A DNA stretch of 64,000 nucleotides from Microplitis mediator (GCF_029852145.1 NC_079975.1:11617264-11681263); one strand, 5' to 3'; counted from the stretch's first letter, positions 37,233 through 50,591 are shown. Numbers and translations are program-made. The notes: generated by a model not told the origin, from the letters alone.

Positions 37233-37658
37233 TAGTAGAATTCTCGAGCATTAAAACCATAATCTATCATAATTTTTCGAATAGGGTCCGGAATACCATT
37301 GGTCCGATAGTTTGAATATATTTGAATATGCATACGGATCTTTAAATAACGTCAAATCAAAACATATAGTGCATTATCATCAAAAATTCTTCTGAAGTTC
37401 ATTTAGTTAGCATCAATTTTTGGCATTATGCTTATAATTTTTTGATTTTTTTTGTTTTATCATCTCGAGAATTTTTAAGAAAATGTAAAAAAAAATTTTA
37501 TTTTATTATTAGCTTCCATTTGAACAGTGAAAAAAATTAAACAATGAGAAATCTACTTCCATTTCGGCTGCCGAATGGCCTTTTTTTTTGTTATACCCGT
37601 GGGTGACCGCATACGGTACTGGGGCTGTTCGCGTCTCCGTCGCGAATTTAAAAACAGT

Positions 37659-38909
37659 TGTTATGTCCAATAAATTTTTTTTTATTTAATTTATTTTATT
37701 TCATAAATAAATTTATGAAACTCCTCTTTACAAAAGCACGCGAAAACGCAGTGTCAGTTCTACCATCACTTATGCGTATAAAAGTAACACGACGATTTTT
37801 GCAATAACGATTGACGAATAAATAAAAACTTGTCGTCATTTTTCACCAATAACAACAATTTAATTACTCCTTTCAAACATCAATCAAAAAGTTTTAAATA
37901 GCCTGAGCACCATGGCTCAGGGCCTTAGTTGTTGATCAAATTTTCAGATCTCGAGTCCTACGGTATCGTATAAACGGTGTCGTGGTTGTTGATCAGATCT
38001 TTAAATTTCGAGTCCTACGGTCCGCGTAAACGGCGTCGATAGCCCGTAATCTTATTGCAAAAATCTGTCCTAGACAAGGCAATAAGTAACCGTCCTTAAT
38101 AAAAGGTACTACTAGTTCCTATCGTGTAGCGGTATTATTTTATTAACAGCGGTTTATCTTATATTTAGATTCAGTTAAATTGTAAATTGATTAAGGTACT
38201 TGGCCGATATTTTCATATCTTGTAGCGGTATTCTTTTGTTATTTACAATTATTATAAAAATCACTCCGACTCGATCGAATAGTGACACAAAAATCAAGTG
38301 TAATTGTAGTCCGATCTCGGGTCGAGAAAATCTGCGCATAAAAGGTCATAAGGCTACATAAGGACGTAATTTAAAAATAAGCAAAAGTAAATAAAATTAA
38401 TAATAACCAAATTAAATGGTTTTATATCTTTTATAAGTGCAAACCATTGTAACAGTTATAGTGTTTAAGTGCTGTAATTGAAAAATTAATTAAAAAAACA
38501 AAAGATCATAATTTTAACTTAGTGAGTTCATTCGAGAATAGCACATAAGATTCTATCCTACTACCCCAGCCGCGTCCATTCCTTCAGGAAGAGGCCGAGT
38601 GAGCTGCAAAGTTCTGGAGGGATACAACCTGCCGTACTAGAAGAAAGACTCATCTAAAGGTAAGTGAGAGACAATTAAAATATTTTCTCTCTATTGATCG
38701 ATATATAAATGCAACGTGACCAAGCTCGAAGACGTTTGGGTTCGCACTCTTCGAAAAACCCACAATAAATAATAAATATAGGAAGTGAAAACTTTCCTCG
38801 TATTCTTTACTGTTGTCCGCATCCTCCAAATCGCTCGTTAAATTTTTCTATCGCTACCAAAGGGAGAAATCCCGGATAATTAATTTAAATTCAAGCGGCG
38901 GACATAACA
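37659..38909. mobile_element. Probable solo LTR, TGTTATGTCC family (1251 bp)
   Basis: It starts TGTTATGTCC and ends GGACATAACA, like the larger unit at 21811-28338. It also shares CGCGAAAACGCAG near its left side. The flanks CAGT and CAAT match in three of four bases. A leader-like GC-richer block at 38.55-38.66 kb ends in CTAAAGGTAAGTGAG, a donor-type site. Confidence 0.5.
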
Positions 38910-39124
38910 CAATATTCGTTATAAATCAATTTAATAGTTTAAACTTTATCTAAAGTCCTTTTTAATAAATTAACAAGTTGTTAATAATATGATACGTTCG
39001 AATTTATACCTATCTTCCTCGATTTTTCTGCTTCACAAATTTTCTGCACTAAGCGTTTTTTTGTTACTTTTTTTTTTTTATTTTTTTCTTTTTTTAATTT
39101 GTAACATATTATTCCTTTTTTCAG

Positions 39125-39990
39125 ACCTATCTTGAATCTGATAAATGGATAGAAATCCCTATGTTTACTACCATGATGAATTTAGATAAACCAACGATAT
39201 TCAGTAGAAAGATGGCTCGATGTCTTTTCGGCATCGAAACCTTGAAAGAAAGCACCATTACTGATAAAATTAGCAATAGCTCATTAAAAAAAGTTAAAGG
39301 CAACGTATGATCAAAAATAGTCACACAACCGAAGCAATTGGATCCAGTCTTGGTAGCTGTTATAAGAGGTATTTTTCATCATTTTATACAATAGTTTATG
39401 AAAAACATCACAAATTTGTTTAAATTTTTTAGACGTTTACAAGCACTTTTTGCAAAATGAGAAACGGTTCAATGAAAGTGAATTTGCAATCTATTGTGAA
39501 TCGTCCAAAATTCCTACTGTACTTAGTGAATTCATCAGTGATTAAAAGAAACCAAGTACGTTAAATTTCATTATAATAAGTATAAAGGCTGGATTTATCT
39601 TTTGAATGTGTGTGTGTGTGTGTGTTTATTAGTTTTGGCGATATTCTTTAAGCATTAGATAAATAACTATTTTTCTATTCTATTATTCGTTTCTTATCTA
39701 TAGAAAAATTCTAGTCGATGTTTTTTCTGAACTTTGTCAGAAAGTAATAATCTATAAATTTTTTTTCTTACAGAAGAAAAAAAAACTTCCAACTCAACCT
39801 CAACTTCGAGCAGATCAAGTAATAATCCTAAAAATGTATCAAAAGACAATGACCCAACAGATACATCATTTCTTCTTAATTACGTAACAAATTCTAATGA
39901 CTCGGACGACGACCGTTTGGTTGTTGATGAGTTCAAATGTAGTAAAAGTAGTAATGAAAATGAGAGTGACAAAGATTTAAATTGGCAGTA
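39125..39990 (+). pseudogene. Decayed last exons of a BEN-domain protein gene
   Basis: Three exons fit one frame: about 39125-39368 (acceptor CTTTTTTTCAG), 39433-39555 (acceptor TTTTTTAG, donor CAA|GTACGT) and about 39774-39990 (acceptor TTCTTACAG, stop TAG). The translation has the BEN pattern: a Trp-containing opening, KPTIFSRKMARCLFG, a serine-rich turn, then KQLDPVLVAVIRDVYKHFL. The last exon is Ser/Asn-rich and acidic, ending DLNWQ. BEN domains bind DNA or chromatin partners in nuclear proteins. In-frame stops break it: TGA in exon 1 (after GGC AAC GTA) and TAA in exon 2 (after ATC AGT GAT). Splice sites and phases are otherwise kept, so inactivation looks recent. Upstream exons were not found. 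An LTR-like insertion ends 215 bp before the first exon, and a foldback element lies further upstream. Confidence 0.6.
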
Positions 39991-40561
39991 GTCATCATGC
40001 TTCAAAATTCTTTCTCTTATATATATATATTAGGGTAGCGCAAAAAAACTCACTTTTTTTTTTTAATCTCGCATGAAAATTTGTTGGTTTACGATGTTTT
40101 GAGAAGCCTCTCCAAAAATCAGCTCGATGAAAAATTTACAAGAGGTCGCTTACGAATTTTGAAAATATCAAAAATAATCGAAATTTAGATTTTTATTTCT
40201 AATATTTTTTTCTTTCTCGTGGCAGCAATCGTTTATATTTGTAAAATCATGACTATGCTGAAAATTTCAGCCCAAAATTTAAATATTAGAACGGCGCTCA
40301 AGAATTTTGAATATTAACTGATAATATGTAACTAAAAGTTTGAATTAGTTTTTATATTTTTTTACAACTCAATTATTGTCATTTCACTTAAATATAACTT
40401 TTGCATAACCAAAAATATACAGGACAATCTTAAACAATAAAATTTTGTAAGTTTTGAATAAGCGGAAAAAACTACAAATTGAACTAAAAAATAAAAAAGT
40501 ATGTAAAAAACTTGATATTTCTATTTCTCGGGTTATATTTTCATTCATTGTCATGCAAATT

Positions 40562-41074
40562 GTCCCCCAAGCCGCCCAACTTTAATTTGGCTTGAATAAT
40601 TAGTGTGCTATCTGGCTTGGGGAAAGTAGAACATCTTAGAGGGGACGATTTCGAAACAAGCGGATAATTGCTTGTTGGGAACCCGAAAGAAACAAGTGGA
40701 GTGGCCCTTTACATAGGGTATGGGGAGAACTTGCGTCCCACCACTAATCTATGCAAGCAGTTCACCAGAGCTGAAGTCTGGTACCATGGGGGCCCCATTT
40801 CCAAGCCCCATTTCGGTCAGAGTCTCTTTACTTCCTGGGATGGCAGGAATGGGGGGCCGAGTGAGGTAGGACTCGTGGTGGCTGTGGTTAGATACCACAC
40901 GCAATGGGGATTTTTGATTATACCCCCGGTAAATGTCCACTCTTGGTTTCAACTGAGAGTGTCGTCTGGGTGGAAGAAATGGGATTACGCAACGCGAGTA
41001 TGCCCAAAAGGGCGAGGCCTCGGCTTCCGGTTGGCGGAAGCGGACTTAGGTCCACGTTACATTAATTAATTAAT
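40562..41074. mobile_element. GC-rich SINE/LINE-like insertion (about 513 bp)
   Basis: It is flanked by GTCATGCAAATT (40550-40561) and GTCATGCATATT (41075-41086), a 12-bp target duplication with one mismatch. It ends in ATTAATTAATTAAT. The uninterrupted element at 62095-62637 has a single GTCATGCAAATT at this point, confirming the insertion. A 133-codon ORF inside has no recognisable domain and is probably incidental. No tRNA-type promoter boxes were recognised. Confidence 0.65.
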
Positions 41075-41460
41075 GTCATGCATATTGATGGTGAAAGAAT
41101 CGAGAAGCTTTATTATTAATATTTAAGGGTCACTCAAAAACGTCCAAAAGACAGCACTCGGAAACATTCAAAATTCTTAAGTGAGGTTTAAATATTTAAA
41201 TTTTGGGCTGAAATTCTCAGCGTGGTTATGATTGTACAAATATAAACTATTGCTGTCACGAGAAAGAAGAAAATTTAGAAATGAAAATCCGAATTTCCAT
41301 CGTTTTCGATATTTTCAAAATTCGTGAGGAACCTCTTGAAAATTTTTTATCGAGCTGATTTTTGGAGGGGCTTCTCAAAACATCATAAACCAACAAATTT
41401 TCATGCGAGATCGAAAAAAAAAAAATCTGGACGTCGGTTGGCCCTGTGGGCCAACCCCAA

Positions 41461-42675
<1,215 letters not shown>

Positions 42676-42730
42676 AAAAAATAGTCAGTTTCTTTGCGCC
42701 ACCCTAATATATATATATATATATATATTA

Positions 42731-44075
42731 GGGTGTCCGTTATTTACCAAATTAGATTTTTTTACTTGGGTATGATATAAATCATATATTTGTGATCCAA
42801 AAATAATCAAAAAAAAATAAAAAAGTTTATTCTAATGTCGTTTAACCCTGCCTAAGTAATGATACATTCTCATTTCAGTACAATGAGAAAAATGTAATTA
42901 CTTGCTTAAAAATGAGTGCACAGTAATGACTAATACATGTTTTTGTAGGAAATTTCCCGCTCTTCAAAGAAGGTCTCCTATGTTTTTTTCGTGAATCCAA
43001 CTGTTTAAGAGATATTGAAGGTCACAGTTACATTTGTTTAAAAAAATTTGCGTTTTTGTTTGAAATTTTATAACTCTCTAACACCTAGACATAAAATTAA
43101 GCGCTGTAAACTTTCTTGTAGGAAATTTATTGCTCTGCAAAAAAGGTATCCAACACTTTTTCCCTAAATCCAACCATTCGAGTGATATCGAAGCTCAAAG
43201 TTGATAGATTTAAAAATGAATGTTATTCGATTAAAATTCTATAACTCTCCAGCAAACAAATATTTACGTAGGCTTTCAACAGTTTTTCGTCGGAAATTTA
43301 CCGTTCTACAAAAAAGGTCTCCGTAATTTTTTCGATAAACTCAACCGTTTAAGAAATATTTAAGCTTTAAGTTGAAAGAAAAGTTTCACAAACCAACACA
43401 AAATTTTGCTCTGATGATATAAAAAATTTCTTTTTTTTCGAGCTTAAATATTTTTTAAACGGTTGAGTTTACCAAAAAAATTATAGAGATCTTTTTTGTA
43501 GAGCGGTAAATTTCCGACAAAAAATTGTTGAAAGCCTACGTAAATATTCGTTTGCTGGAGAGTTATAGAATTTTAATCGAAAAACATTCATTTTTAAATC
43601 TATCAACTTTGAGCTTCGATATTACTCAAATGGTTGGATTTAGGGAGAAAATGTCAGATACCTTTTTTGCAGAGCAATAAATTTCCTACAAGAAAGTTTA
43701 CAGAGCTTAATTTTATGTCTAGGTGTTAGAGAGTTATAAAATTTCAAACAAAAACGCAAATTTTTTTAAACAAATGTAACTTTGACCTTCAATATCTCTT
43801 AAACAGTTGAATTCACGAAAAAAACATAAGAGACCTTTTTTGAAGAGCGGGAAATTTCCTGCAAAAATATGTATTAGTCATTACTGTGCACTAATTTTTA
43901 AGCAAGTAATTACATTTTTCTCATTGTACTGAAATGAGAATGTATCATTACTTAGGCAGGGTTAAACGGCATTAGAATAAACTTTTTTATTTTTTTTTTA
44001 TTTTTTTTTGATCACAAATATATGATTTATATCATACCCAAGTAAAAAAATCTAATTTGGTAAATAACGGACGCC

Positions 44076-44076
<1 letters not shown>
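42731..44076. mobile_element. Foldback element with GGGTGTCCG ends (1346 bp)
   Basis: It is a near-perfect palindrome centred near 43403. GGGTGTCCGTTATTTACC on the left mirrors GGTAAATAACGGACGCCC on the right, with TA on each side. It sits between (TA)n tracts that join it to the neighbouring elements. No coding sequence is present. Confidence 0.85.
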
Positions 44077-44133
<57 letters not shown>

Positions 44134-44136
<3 letters not shown>

Positions 44137-45342
44137 TAATGGAAAAAATTAAAGGATAAAAAAAAATTTTTAATTTTTAGGCGATTTTCAACAGGCTCTA
44201 ACTTTGAGAGAAATGGTCGTACAAGAAAAAAAAAAAGGGAAATTGTAGCTCCAAGTATCTACTTTTTGGATTAGAACTTCAAAATTTTTTAGCGTAAGTG
44301 GTTTTAGAGTAATCTTAGAAAAACCAGCGACAAAAAAATTTTCACATTTAAAAAATTTTTTTTTTTTGGTCTCCGGGCGTGGAAAAAATTATTTTTACTT
44401 AACCACTATGAGGATCGAATACCTTCATTATTCAGCTTTAATTTCTTTTTTTATGGACCTTGATACGTCCACTTCTCGCTGAGATATCAGTCTTCAAATA
44501 GAAAAGGATCCTTTTGTCTTTGATTATCGATATCTCAGAAACCAATGATCGCACAGAAAGTTTATGGTGGGTTTTAAAAACTTGAATAAATTTCCTTTAA
44601 TGATTAGCCATTGCCTTTTCGAAAAAAAAATTTTTTCTTATCGTCACATGAATTTAAAAATGCAACAAAAAAAGGGCTTTTTGTGGTTTTTAGGAAAATC
44701 AAGCGCTAAAACGAAAATATTGTGGAAATCGATAATGTTGACTGTGCATTTTACAGTTCAATATTATGTTTCAAAGAAAAAATTTTTTTTTCGAAACAAA
44801 ATTTTCAAAAAAAAAAAATTTTTTTTTCGAAACAAAATTTAATGACTGAGAGATCAGTAAAATCACGGAATGCAGCAACGTGAACATTCTAAAAATTATT
44901 GGGTGTTGGTTTTGTAAATTTCCTAAAGTTATTCCAAAAAAAAATTTTTTCGAAAATTTTTTTTTTTTGAAAATTTTTTTTCGAAAAAAAGTTTTTTCTT
45001 TTTTGGAAATTTAAGCCTTGTCTGCAATGAAATTGTGGACAAAGCTCCGAAAAAATGTTTGTTTTCATCTTGTTAAAGATTATGAGCTTTTCAGAGCAAA
45101 AAACGTGATCCTTTAATTTTTTTTAAAATTTGATCGCGTGAAACAAAAAAACGACTGGTTGGATTAATCTGGCTTTCTGCGGGGTTTTTGAGGACATATT
45201 GAACTGTAAAATGCACAGTCAACATTATCGATTTCCACAATATTTTCGTTTAAGCGCTTGATTTTCCAAAAAACCACAAAAAGCCCTTTTTTTGTTGCAT
45301 TTTTAAATTCATGTGACGATAAGAAAAAATTTTTTTTGTTAA
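44134..45342. mobile_element. Foldback element, left part (right part at about 60546-60800)
   Basis: It begins CACTAATGGAAAAAATTAAAG after a TA. About 44.6-44.76 kb is mirrored at 45190-45342. The mirror then stops abruptly and resumes at 60546 with the reverse complement of the sequence just left of 44630, through to about 60800. The right arm was therefore split by an insertion of about 15.2 kb. It is related to the elements at 28387 and 35201. Confidence 0.7.
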
Positions 45343-46116
45343 TGTTTAGAAGTGGGGCTCCCCCATGTTTAAATTAGCACAAATCCAAAAATAAGCAAAT
45401 TACTGAGACCTGTTTCATTCTCTTAAATTAAGTATAAAATAAGCGTCAATAATCGAGTGTTTGTCACAGGCTATAAACATGATATATTTGATATCTTCTT
45501 TGATATTTTTCAATGTTCCGTGCTACACTGCACTATTTGACATAATTCTCTTATTATTGTATGTGTTAATGCTAAAGTTAACCATCAAAACTTAAGGTAT
45601 GCCACAAGCCATAATTTCTGTAGTTTCGTCCTAAGTACGTTAACGGACTCGTCAGTAAGGCTATGTTAACGTACTCTTGCCTTAGACTACATCTCTTACT
45701 AGTACGAGCCGGCGTAAAACTGTGTTGCGAGCTTCAGCCAGACACTATACTAGCAAAGGAAGGCGGATTTCGTCCAAACTACTTGCAACAAAGTGCTAGG
45801 TGAGCTGTTGTACACCGTTAGTGTATTGAAATAACAGAAATATGCCAATTTTCACTATACAAGAGCTCAAAAAATATTTGTAACTCTTAGTTAGACCTTT
45901 CTATCGCCACCGTCCATCTTACAGTATTAATAAAATTAATTATTTGTATTTATTAGAAATTTATTAAATTTATTTTGGAAAATTAGCATGATTTTTGTCA
46001 TTTTTTATCAATTTTGCACACCTTAGTTAAAAGGCCCGGATAGATATCTAGTGTTAGAGACAAAAATACATACAGAAAATTAAATCCGCCGTGTAGCAGA
46101 ACACGTGGAAAAATAT
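45343..46116. mobile_element. LTR-like element split by the Gypsy insertion (left part)
   Basis: This is the sequence between the foldback break (45342) and the Gypsy target site. Its other side is 60480-60545. Together they form a unit of about 0.84 kb starting near GTTAATGTTTAGAAGTGG with an ATTAATAAA word near 45930. Exact ends and type are uncertain; a solo LTR is plausible. No gene is present. Confidence 0.4.
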
Positions 46117-46120
46117 AATT

Positions 46121-47099
46121 TGTAAGGGTTTGCCCTCGCTTCCCCGTACTAGGAAGTTCGGACAATCCTTCGATAGTAACTTGAGTATTTGAAGTTTTGG
46201 GTTCTGAAATGTCTGACGTAGCTGAGTACGCAGCTCGATTTGGAATAGGGGAAAGGTTGTTGAAATAATGTAACAATGATTCTAAATTTAATTTTGGCTC
46301 TTTTATTATAAATAAATAATTAATTGTTTACTATACACTTAATGCTAAATTTAATTATAATTAACAATTAATAATCAAGAGTTTTGCGATATAGTTTTAC
46401 TGCGCATGCGCCGCTTCCGTTTCACCGGGATACCAGTCCCAACTTTATTAATATAAATTTTCTCAACAGTTTAATTATAATAATATTTCCGAGTCTTTTA
46501 TTTAATTTAGACTAATAAAGAGATTCAACGATGTCGAGGGAAAATCCTGACAACTAAAATTAACCGGTAATAAATTTTCGCATGCACAGAAAATAGAAAA
46601 TAATTTTGACAAATTTAATAAAAGAATTTAGAATAAAAAGACGATAAAATAAATGAGGGGATTTCCTCCACGTGTTTGACAAATGTAAAATTGTAAGTTT
46701 CTAAAACCTTTATTCAGAAGAACTTACACCGACCTGTCCCAGGTGTTTCGTGGTGCTGGTCATCTTTATGGCGAGAATAACAGGATCTTTTCCTTCCAAC
46801 GAGAAAACACTTGAAGTGGAACTTAGACGAAAGATATTATACTTAAAATTGGTGGCGTCTGCCTGAATAATAAACTGTAGAAATATTGTGATGTGATGGA
46901 AAACTTGAGCGACCGCTCGGTTCGACAAGTGGATGGTAATTAATTTTCGGTTGTGTCGTCTGGCAACGAGGTGTCCAGTTTACCCCTACCTTCGCGCCGT
47001 TAAACCAAAATTCGACGCGAGGGCGGTTGCGCAGATAAAGAAGGGCGCGAAATTTAATTTTTGCTGACCTGGCAGTCGACACCAGGCCACCCCGTTACA
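46121..47099 (-). repeat. 3' LTR of the Gypsy element
   Basis: On the minus strand it reads TGTAACGGGGTGGCC at the start and CCCTTACA at the end. The purine-rich GTGACGGGGGT precedes it internally (47100-47110). It is nearly identical to 59497-60475. Confidence 0.92.
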
Positions 47100-47199
47100 A
47101 CCCCCGTCACCAAACTGACGTTAGGTCAGGAAAAATTAATTTTGGATAAGCCTTGGTTGGATTAGGTTGTTCTTTTATTCCAGAGAAAATGTAAATAGT

Positions 47200-48876
47200 T
47201 TATTTTGTCCTCAAACTCCTTCGCGGAATTTCGAGATCTGGAACATAATGTTTGCCAAGGGTTTTTCCTTTATCGTCTTTTAAAATCACAATTAACGGAC
47301 TAATTATCTGATCTACTATAGCGGGTCCCAAAAATTTGCATGCTAGACTCGCGCTATATTTATCTACCTTTTTACTGAGCTTTCTATTAGGATAGTAAAC
47401 TTGATCTCCTATTTTAAGAGTAGGAAGATCCTTAATGCCGTTATCATGATATCGAGCCTGTTTCTCGCTCTCTTTTCTCATGATATCCTCAACCTTATGT
47501 CGCAACTGGTCTAAACGATTTACTCGCGCGCGCCAAGCTAGATTTTCGAGCTCTAAGTCGTCAATTTCGAGGTTAGTAATTTTTCCCGATAACCTGGGCT
47601 CTTTACCGTGCACCAGATAATAAGGAGACATCTTGAGAGATGCATGGTATGAACTATTGTATGCGAGTTGTAACTCACCTAAGTGTTCATCCCAAGATGT
47701 CTGATTTTTATCAATAAAAGCCCGAATCATTGGTTTTAGGGTCCTGTTTATCCGCTCGACAGGATTACCCTGGGGGTGAGCGACAGCGGTAGTCGTCAGC
47801 TTCACACCGGTTTCAAGTAAAAAATCTTTAACCAATTGGTTAATAAATTCAGTACCATTATCAGTAACCAAAAACATGGGATAACCCCAACGAGAGAACG
47901 CGCGATAAAAACATTTTTTAATGTTCTTGCCAGTTTGTTTACGTAACCGAAAAACTTCAATAAATCGTGTATACAAGTCTTGAATAATTAAGATGTACTG
48001 ATAGCCATTTTTTGAACGAGGAAAAGGTCCTGTGACATCGGCAGCTACAATTCCCCATGGCTCAATGGGCTGTCGTGTTCTCATGGGCCCTTGTGAAGAA
48101 GTCTGTTTGTATTTAACCTTCTTGCATGTTTCACAAGCTTCGACGTAGTCAGCGACATCTTTATACATGCCGGGCCAGTAATACTTGGTTTTAATGCGCT
48201 GGTACATTATTTCTCGACCCAAATGTCCAGCGTCAGGTACATCATGATTGTTTTTCAGTACTTCGGTTACTTCATGGTCGCGTAGTACAATCTTCCAGGC
48301 ATCTTGATCCTCTATAAACTCTTTTAAATAATCAGGCTTGAAATACTGTAATTTATCATCTACAATTCTCCATTCTACAAAATTTTCAGGGTGTTTCCGT
48401 ACGTTTAATTTTTTAATATCATACCAATCTTTTGATTGGATATTTTTGAAAATAATACCTTCAGATTTAACTTCCTTTAATACCTCCGACCATTCAACAG
48501 GGCTGTCATCCTCATACAACCGTGATAGGGCATCTGGTCCCTCATTCTCGTGTCCACGACGGTGCTCTATGGTAATCTGGTGGGACAGCAACTCCATTGC
48601 CCACCTTGCGAGACGACTGTTGGGGTCTCTTAAAGTATGTAACCACTTGAGAGAAGCGTGGTCAGTGACCACGGTGAAAGGCGCTCCCTCAAGGTAACAT
48701 CTCAGCTTACGTACAGCCCATACAACTGCCAAACACTCCTTTTCAGTAGTAGTATAGCGGGTCTCTGCACCCCGTAGCGGACGACTCAAACAAATTATCA
48801 GATATTCCTTATCTGTTTCTGGATCCTTCTGCAAAAGGAATGCCCCCAATCCGTTGTCACTCGCGTCCGTATACAA
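47200..48876 (-). CDS. Gypsy pol, RNase H and integrase part
   Basis: This is the C-terminal part of the retrotransposon polyprotein. RNase H spans about residues 1-120 with YTDAS, a TTEKE segment, TDHASLKW and the GHENEGPDALSR end. The integrase zinc-binding domain uses His211, His218, Cys248 and Cys251. The catalytic core has Asp280, Asp339 (VTDNGTEF) and Glu374 (in NPVERINRTLK), so the acidic triad is complete. A chromodomain was not recognised in the tail. It is in the same frame as the reverse transcriptase part upstream and is cut off from it only by a TAG at 48976-48978. As a separate unit it has no start codon of its own that would make sense. The product would process RNA-DNA hybrids and insert the cDNA into the genome. 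Confidence 0.9.
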   Translation of the reverse strand: MYTDASDNGLGAFLLQKDPETDKEYLIICLSRPLRGAETRYTTTEKECLAVVWAVRKLRCYLEGAPFTVVTDHASLKWLHTLRDPNSRLARWAMELLSHQITIEHRRGHENEGPDALSRLYEDDSPVEWSEVLKEVKSEGIIFKNIQSKDWYDIKKLNVRKHPENFVEWRIVDDKLQYFKPDYLKEFIEDQDAWKIVLRDHEVTEVLKNNHDVPDAGHLGREIMYQRIKTKYYWPGMYKDVADYVEACETCKKVKYKQTSSQGPMRTRQPIEPWGIVAADVTGPFPRSKNGYQYILIIQDLYTRFIEVFRLRKQTGKNIKKCFYRAFSRWGYPMFLVTDNGTEFINQLVKDFLLETGVKLTTTAVAHPQGNPVERINRTLKPMIRAFIDKNQTSWDEHLGELQLAYNSSYHASLKMSPYYLVHGKEPRLSGKITNLEIDDLELENLAWRARVNRLDQLRHKVEDIMRKESEKQARYHDNGIKDLPTLKIGDQVYYPNRKLSKKVDKYSASLACKFLGPAIVDQIISPLIVILKDDKGKTLGKHYVPDLEIPRRSLRTK

Positions 48877-48975
48877 GACATATGGCAGCCCTGGGTTTGG
48901 TATTGCTAAAGGTTTAGCCTCAATAAGTGCTTGTTTAAGCTTCTGGAAAGCCTCTTCTTCTTCTGGTCCCCATTT

Positions 48976-49896
48976 CTACTCTGTATTTACACTACAAAGT
49001 TTATTGAGTGGTCCCTGGACTTTGGCCACATTCTGTAAATGGCGATGGTACCAATTAACGAGTCCACAAAAACTTCGTACTTGCTTCCGACTAGTTGGAC
49101 GAGGTAATTTTATGATCGGAGCAATTTTTTCAGGATCCGGGCGTAAGCCCTCGCTGTCCACAATGAAACCCAGGAATTTGACCTCGGATCTGGCAAACTT
49201 ACACTTCTTTGGATTGATTAATAAGCCAGCTTCACGAAATACTTCAAAAGCGAGTAAAAGTATCTGCTTATGTTCTTCATATGTTGCACTGATAATGACC
49301 CAATCATTCAAATAGGCAAAGACCTTATCGATCCAAGCTCGAGGTAAATTCCTTTCATGTATCAGATGTATAAAACGGTCTCGAAGCTTATCCATGGCTT
49401 TCTGGAATGTAGATGGTGCTCCAGATAAACCATAGGGCATTCTTACCCATTCATACTGTCCGCGCCCTTCAACTGAGAAGGCAGTTAAAGGAATGGAATC
49501 TTCCGCCATTAAAATCTGATGAAAAGCTTCGGTTAGATCCATCGTAGTTATAATGACAGCTCCGTGCAAAGCACTCAATATCCTGAGCATGTTTGGTAGT
49601 GGGTGCGCAGGTAAAACTGTCCATCGATTAATAGGTCGATAATCGACGCAGAATCGCCAGTCTCCGTTCGCCTTGTGGACCATTACTGGTGAACATGACC
49701 AAAAACTATTACTTGGACGTATGTAACCCTTCTCCAGTAGCTCGTCGATTTGTTTATTAAGTTCTGCTGTTATTACAGGACTCCTCCTATATGGACGCAC
49801 CTGTATAGGCTTGACCCCGTGTTGAAGAACTATTTTATGTTGTACCAAATTAGTTAAGTCTTGTTTCGGGAGTAGTTGAAATTTATCCAATTCCAC
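48976..49896 (-). pseudogene. Gypsy pol, reverse transcriptase part with stop and YLND motif
   Basis: Reverse transcriptase motifs are in order: RPYRRSP, WRFCVDYRPIN, TTMDLTEAFHQI, MPYGLSGAPSTFQ, then FAYLNDWVII where the family has Y-x-D-D, and a thumb segment FLGFIVDSEGL. The first aspartate of the YxDD pair is Asn here (codon AAT at 49308-49306), which should abolish polymerisation. The frame ends at a TAG (48978-48976) and reopens immediately in the same frame as RNase H/integrase. Upstream it stays open past the ATG-less start to about 49960, overlapping the end of the protease frame in the -1 register. That could be either a programmed frameshift or a mutation. Confidence 0.85.
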
Positions 49897-49934
49897 CTTG
49901 AGAAATTTATCGAAGTCAGCCTCCTGACTAGAGG

Positions 49935-50591
49935 TTAATACCTGACATCGAGCACGCTGTTCGTTGCAATTAATTTTCGAAACTGGTAAAATTCTTTCGT
50001 GCCATCAAATCTCCATGTTTGATTAGCACAATTAATTTTGACGCCAAACTGCAAAGCAAAATCCATACCCAAAACAATATGGCTTAAATCTTCCATGACG
50101 CTGAGGTACTGTTCTCCAGCGACAGAACCAATTTGAATTATAAAAGGTGCACCACCTATTGTCTTGCACGCTGTGAGGTTGGCCAGAAGAACTCCTCGAC
50201 GCTGTGTGTCATCCTCTTGTAGTTCTCCTGAACTAAATTCGCATATTTTCTTATACACAGCCGAGTTTATATAGGACCTCTCGCTGCCTGTATCAATTAT
50301 CCCGTTCAGCTGTATTCCAAACACCCAGACAGACACTGGTATTCTGGCTGTTATTGTTGGCAGACGAGAGCCAGTGCCAGATAAAAATCTAGAACGGGAA
50401 GCAATTTTATTAACAATATGAGAGGGTAGATGTTTACCTCTTAATATTTCAGGCAGGAAACCAGCTCGAGAAATTTCAGGTGACGTTGGTACACTGGAGG
50501 CTTGTTCTTCTTCGAGATCAGACTCCAATCCTGAATCTAGTTCATCCTCCCATGGTTCATCAGGTTCTTCTGGATCTGTTAGTGGTTCCAA
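49935..50591 (-). CDS. Gypsy aspartic protease region
   Basis: It has a retroviral-type aspartic protease core with the active-site triad Asp100-Thr101-Gly102 in GIIDTGSERSYI and a later IVLGMDFALQFG segment equivalent to the I-G-x-D/N motif. The first 60 residues are acidic and low-complexity. The frame is continuous with the linker ORF upstream (50598-51509) apart from one TAG at 50600-50598, and it ends just as the reverse transcriptase frame (-1) opens. It would cleave the Gag-Pol precursor. Confidence 0.8.
   Translation of the reverse strand: MEPLTDPEEPDEPWEDELDSGLESDLEEEQASSVPTSPEISRAGFLPEILRGKHLPSHIVNKIASRSRFLSGTGSRLPTITARIPVSVWVFGIQLNGIIDTGSERSYINSAVYKKICEFSSGELQEDDTQRRGVLLANLTACKTIGGAPFIIQIGSVAGEQYLSVMEDLSHIVLGMDFALQFGVKINCANQTWRFDGTKEFYQFRKLIATNSVLDVRY

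Noticed and set aside
40668..41069. 133-codon ORF in the GC-rich insertion
   Set aside because: No domain is recognised, and it lies within a retroposon-like unit with a target duplication. The open frame is explained by GC content and chance.
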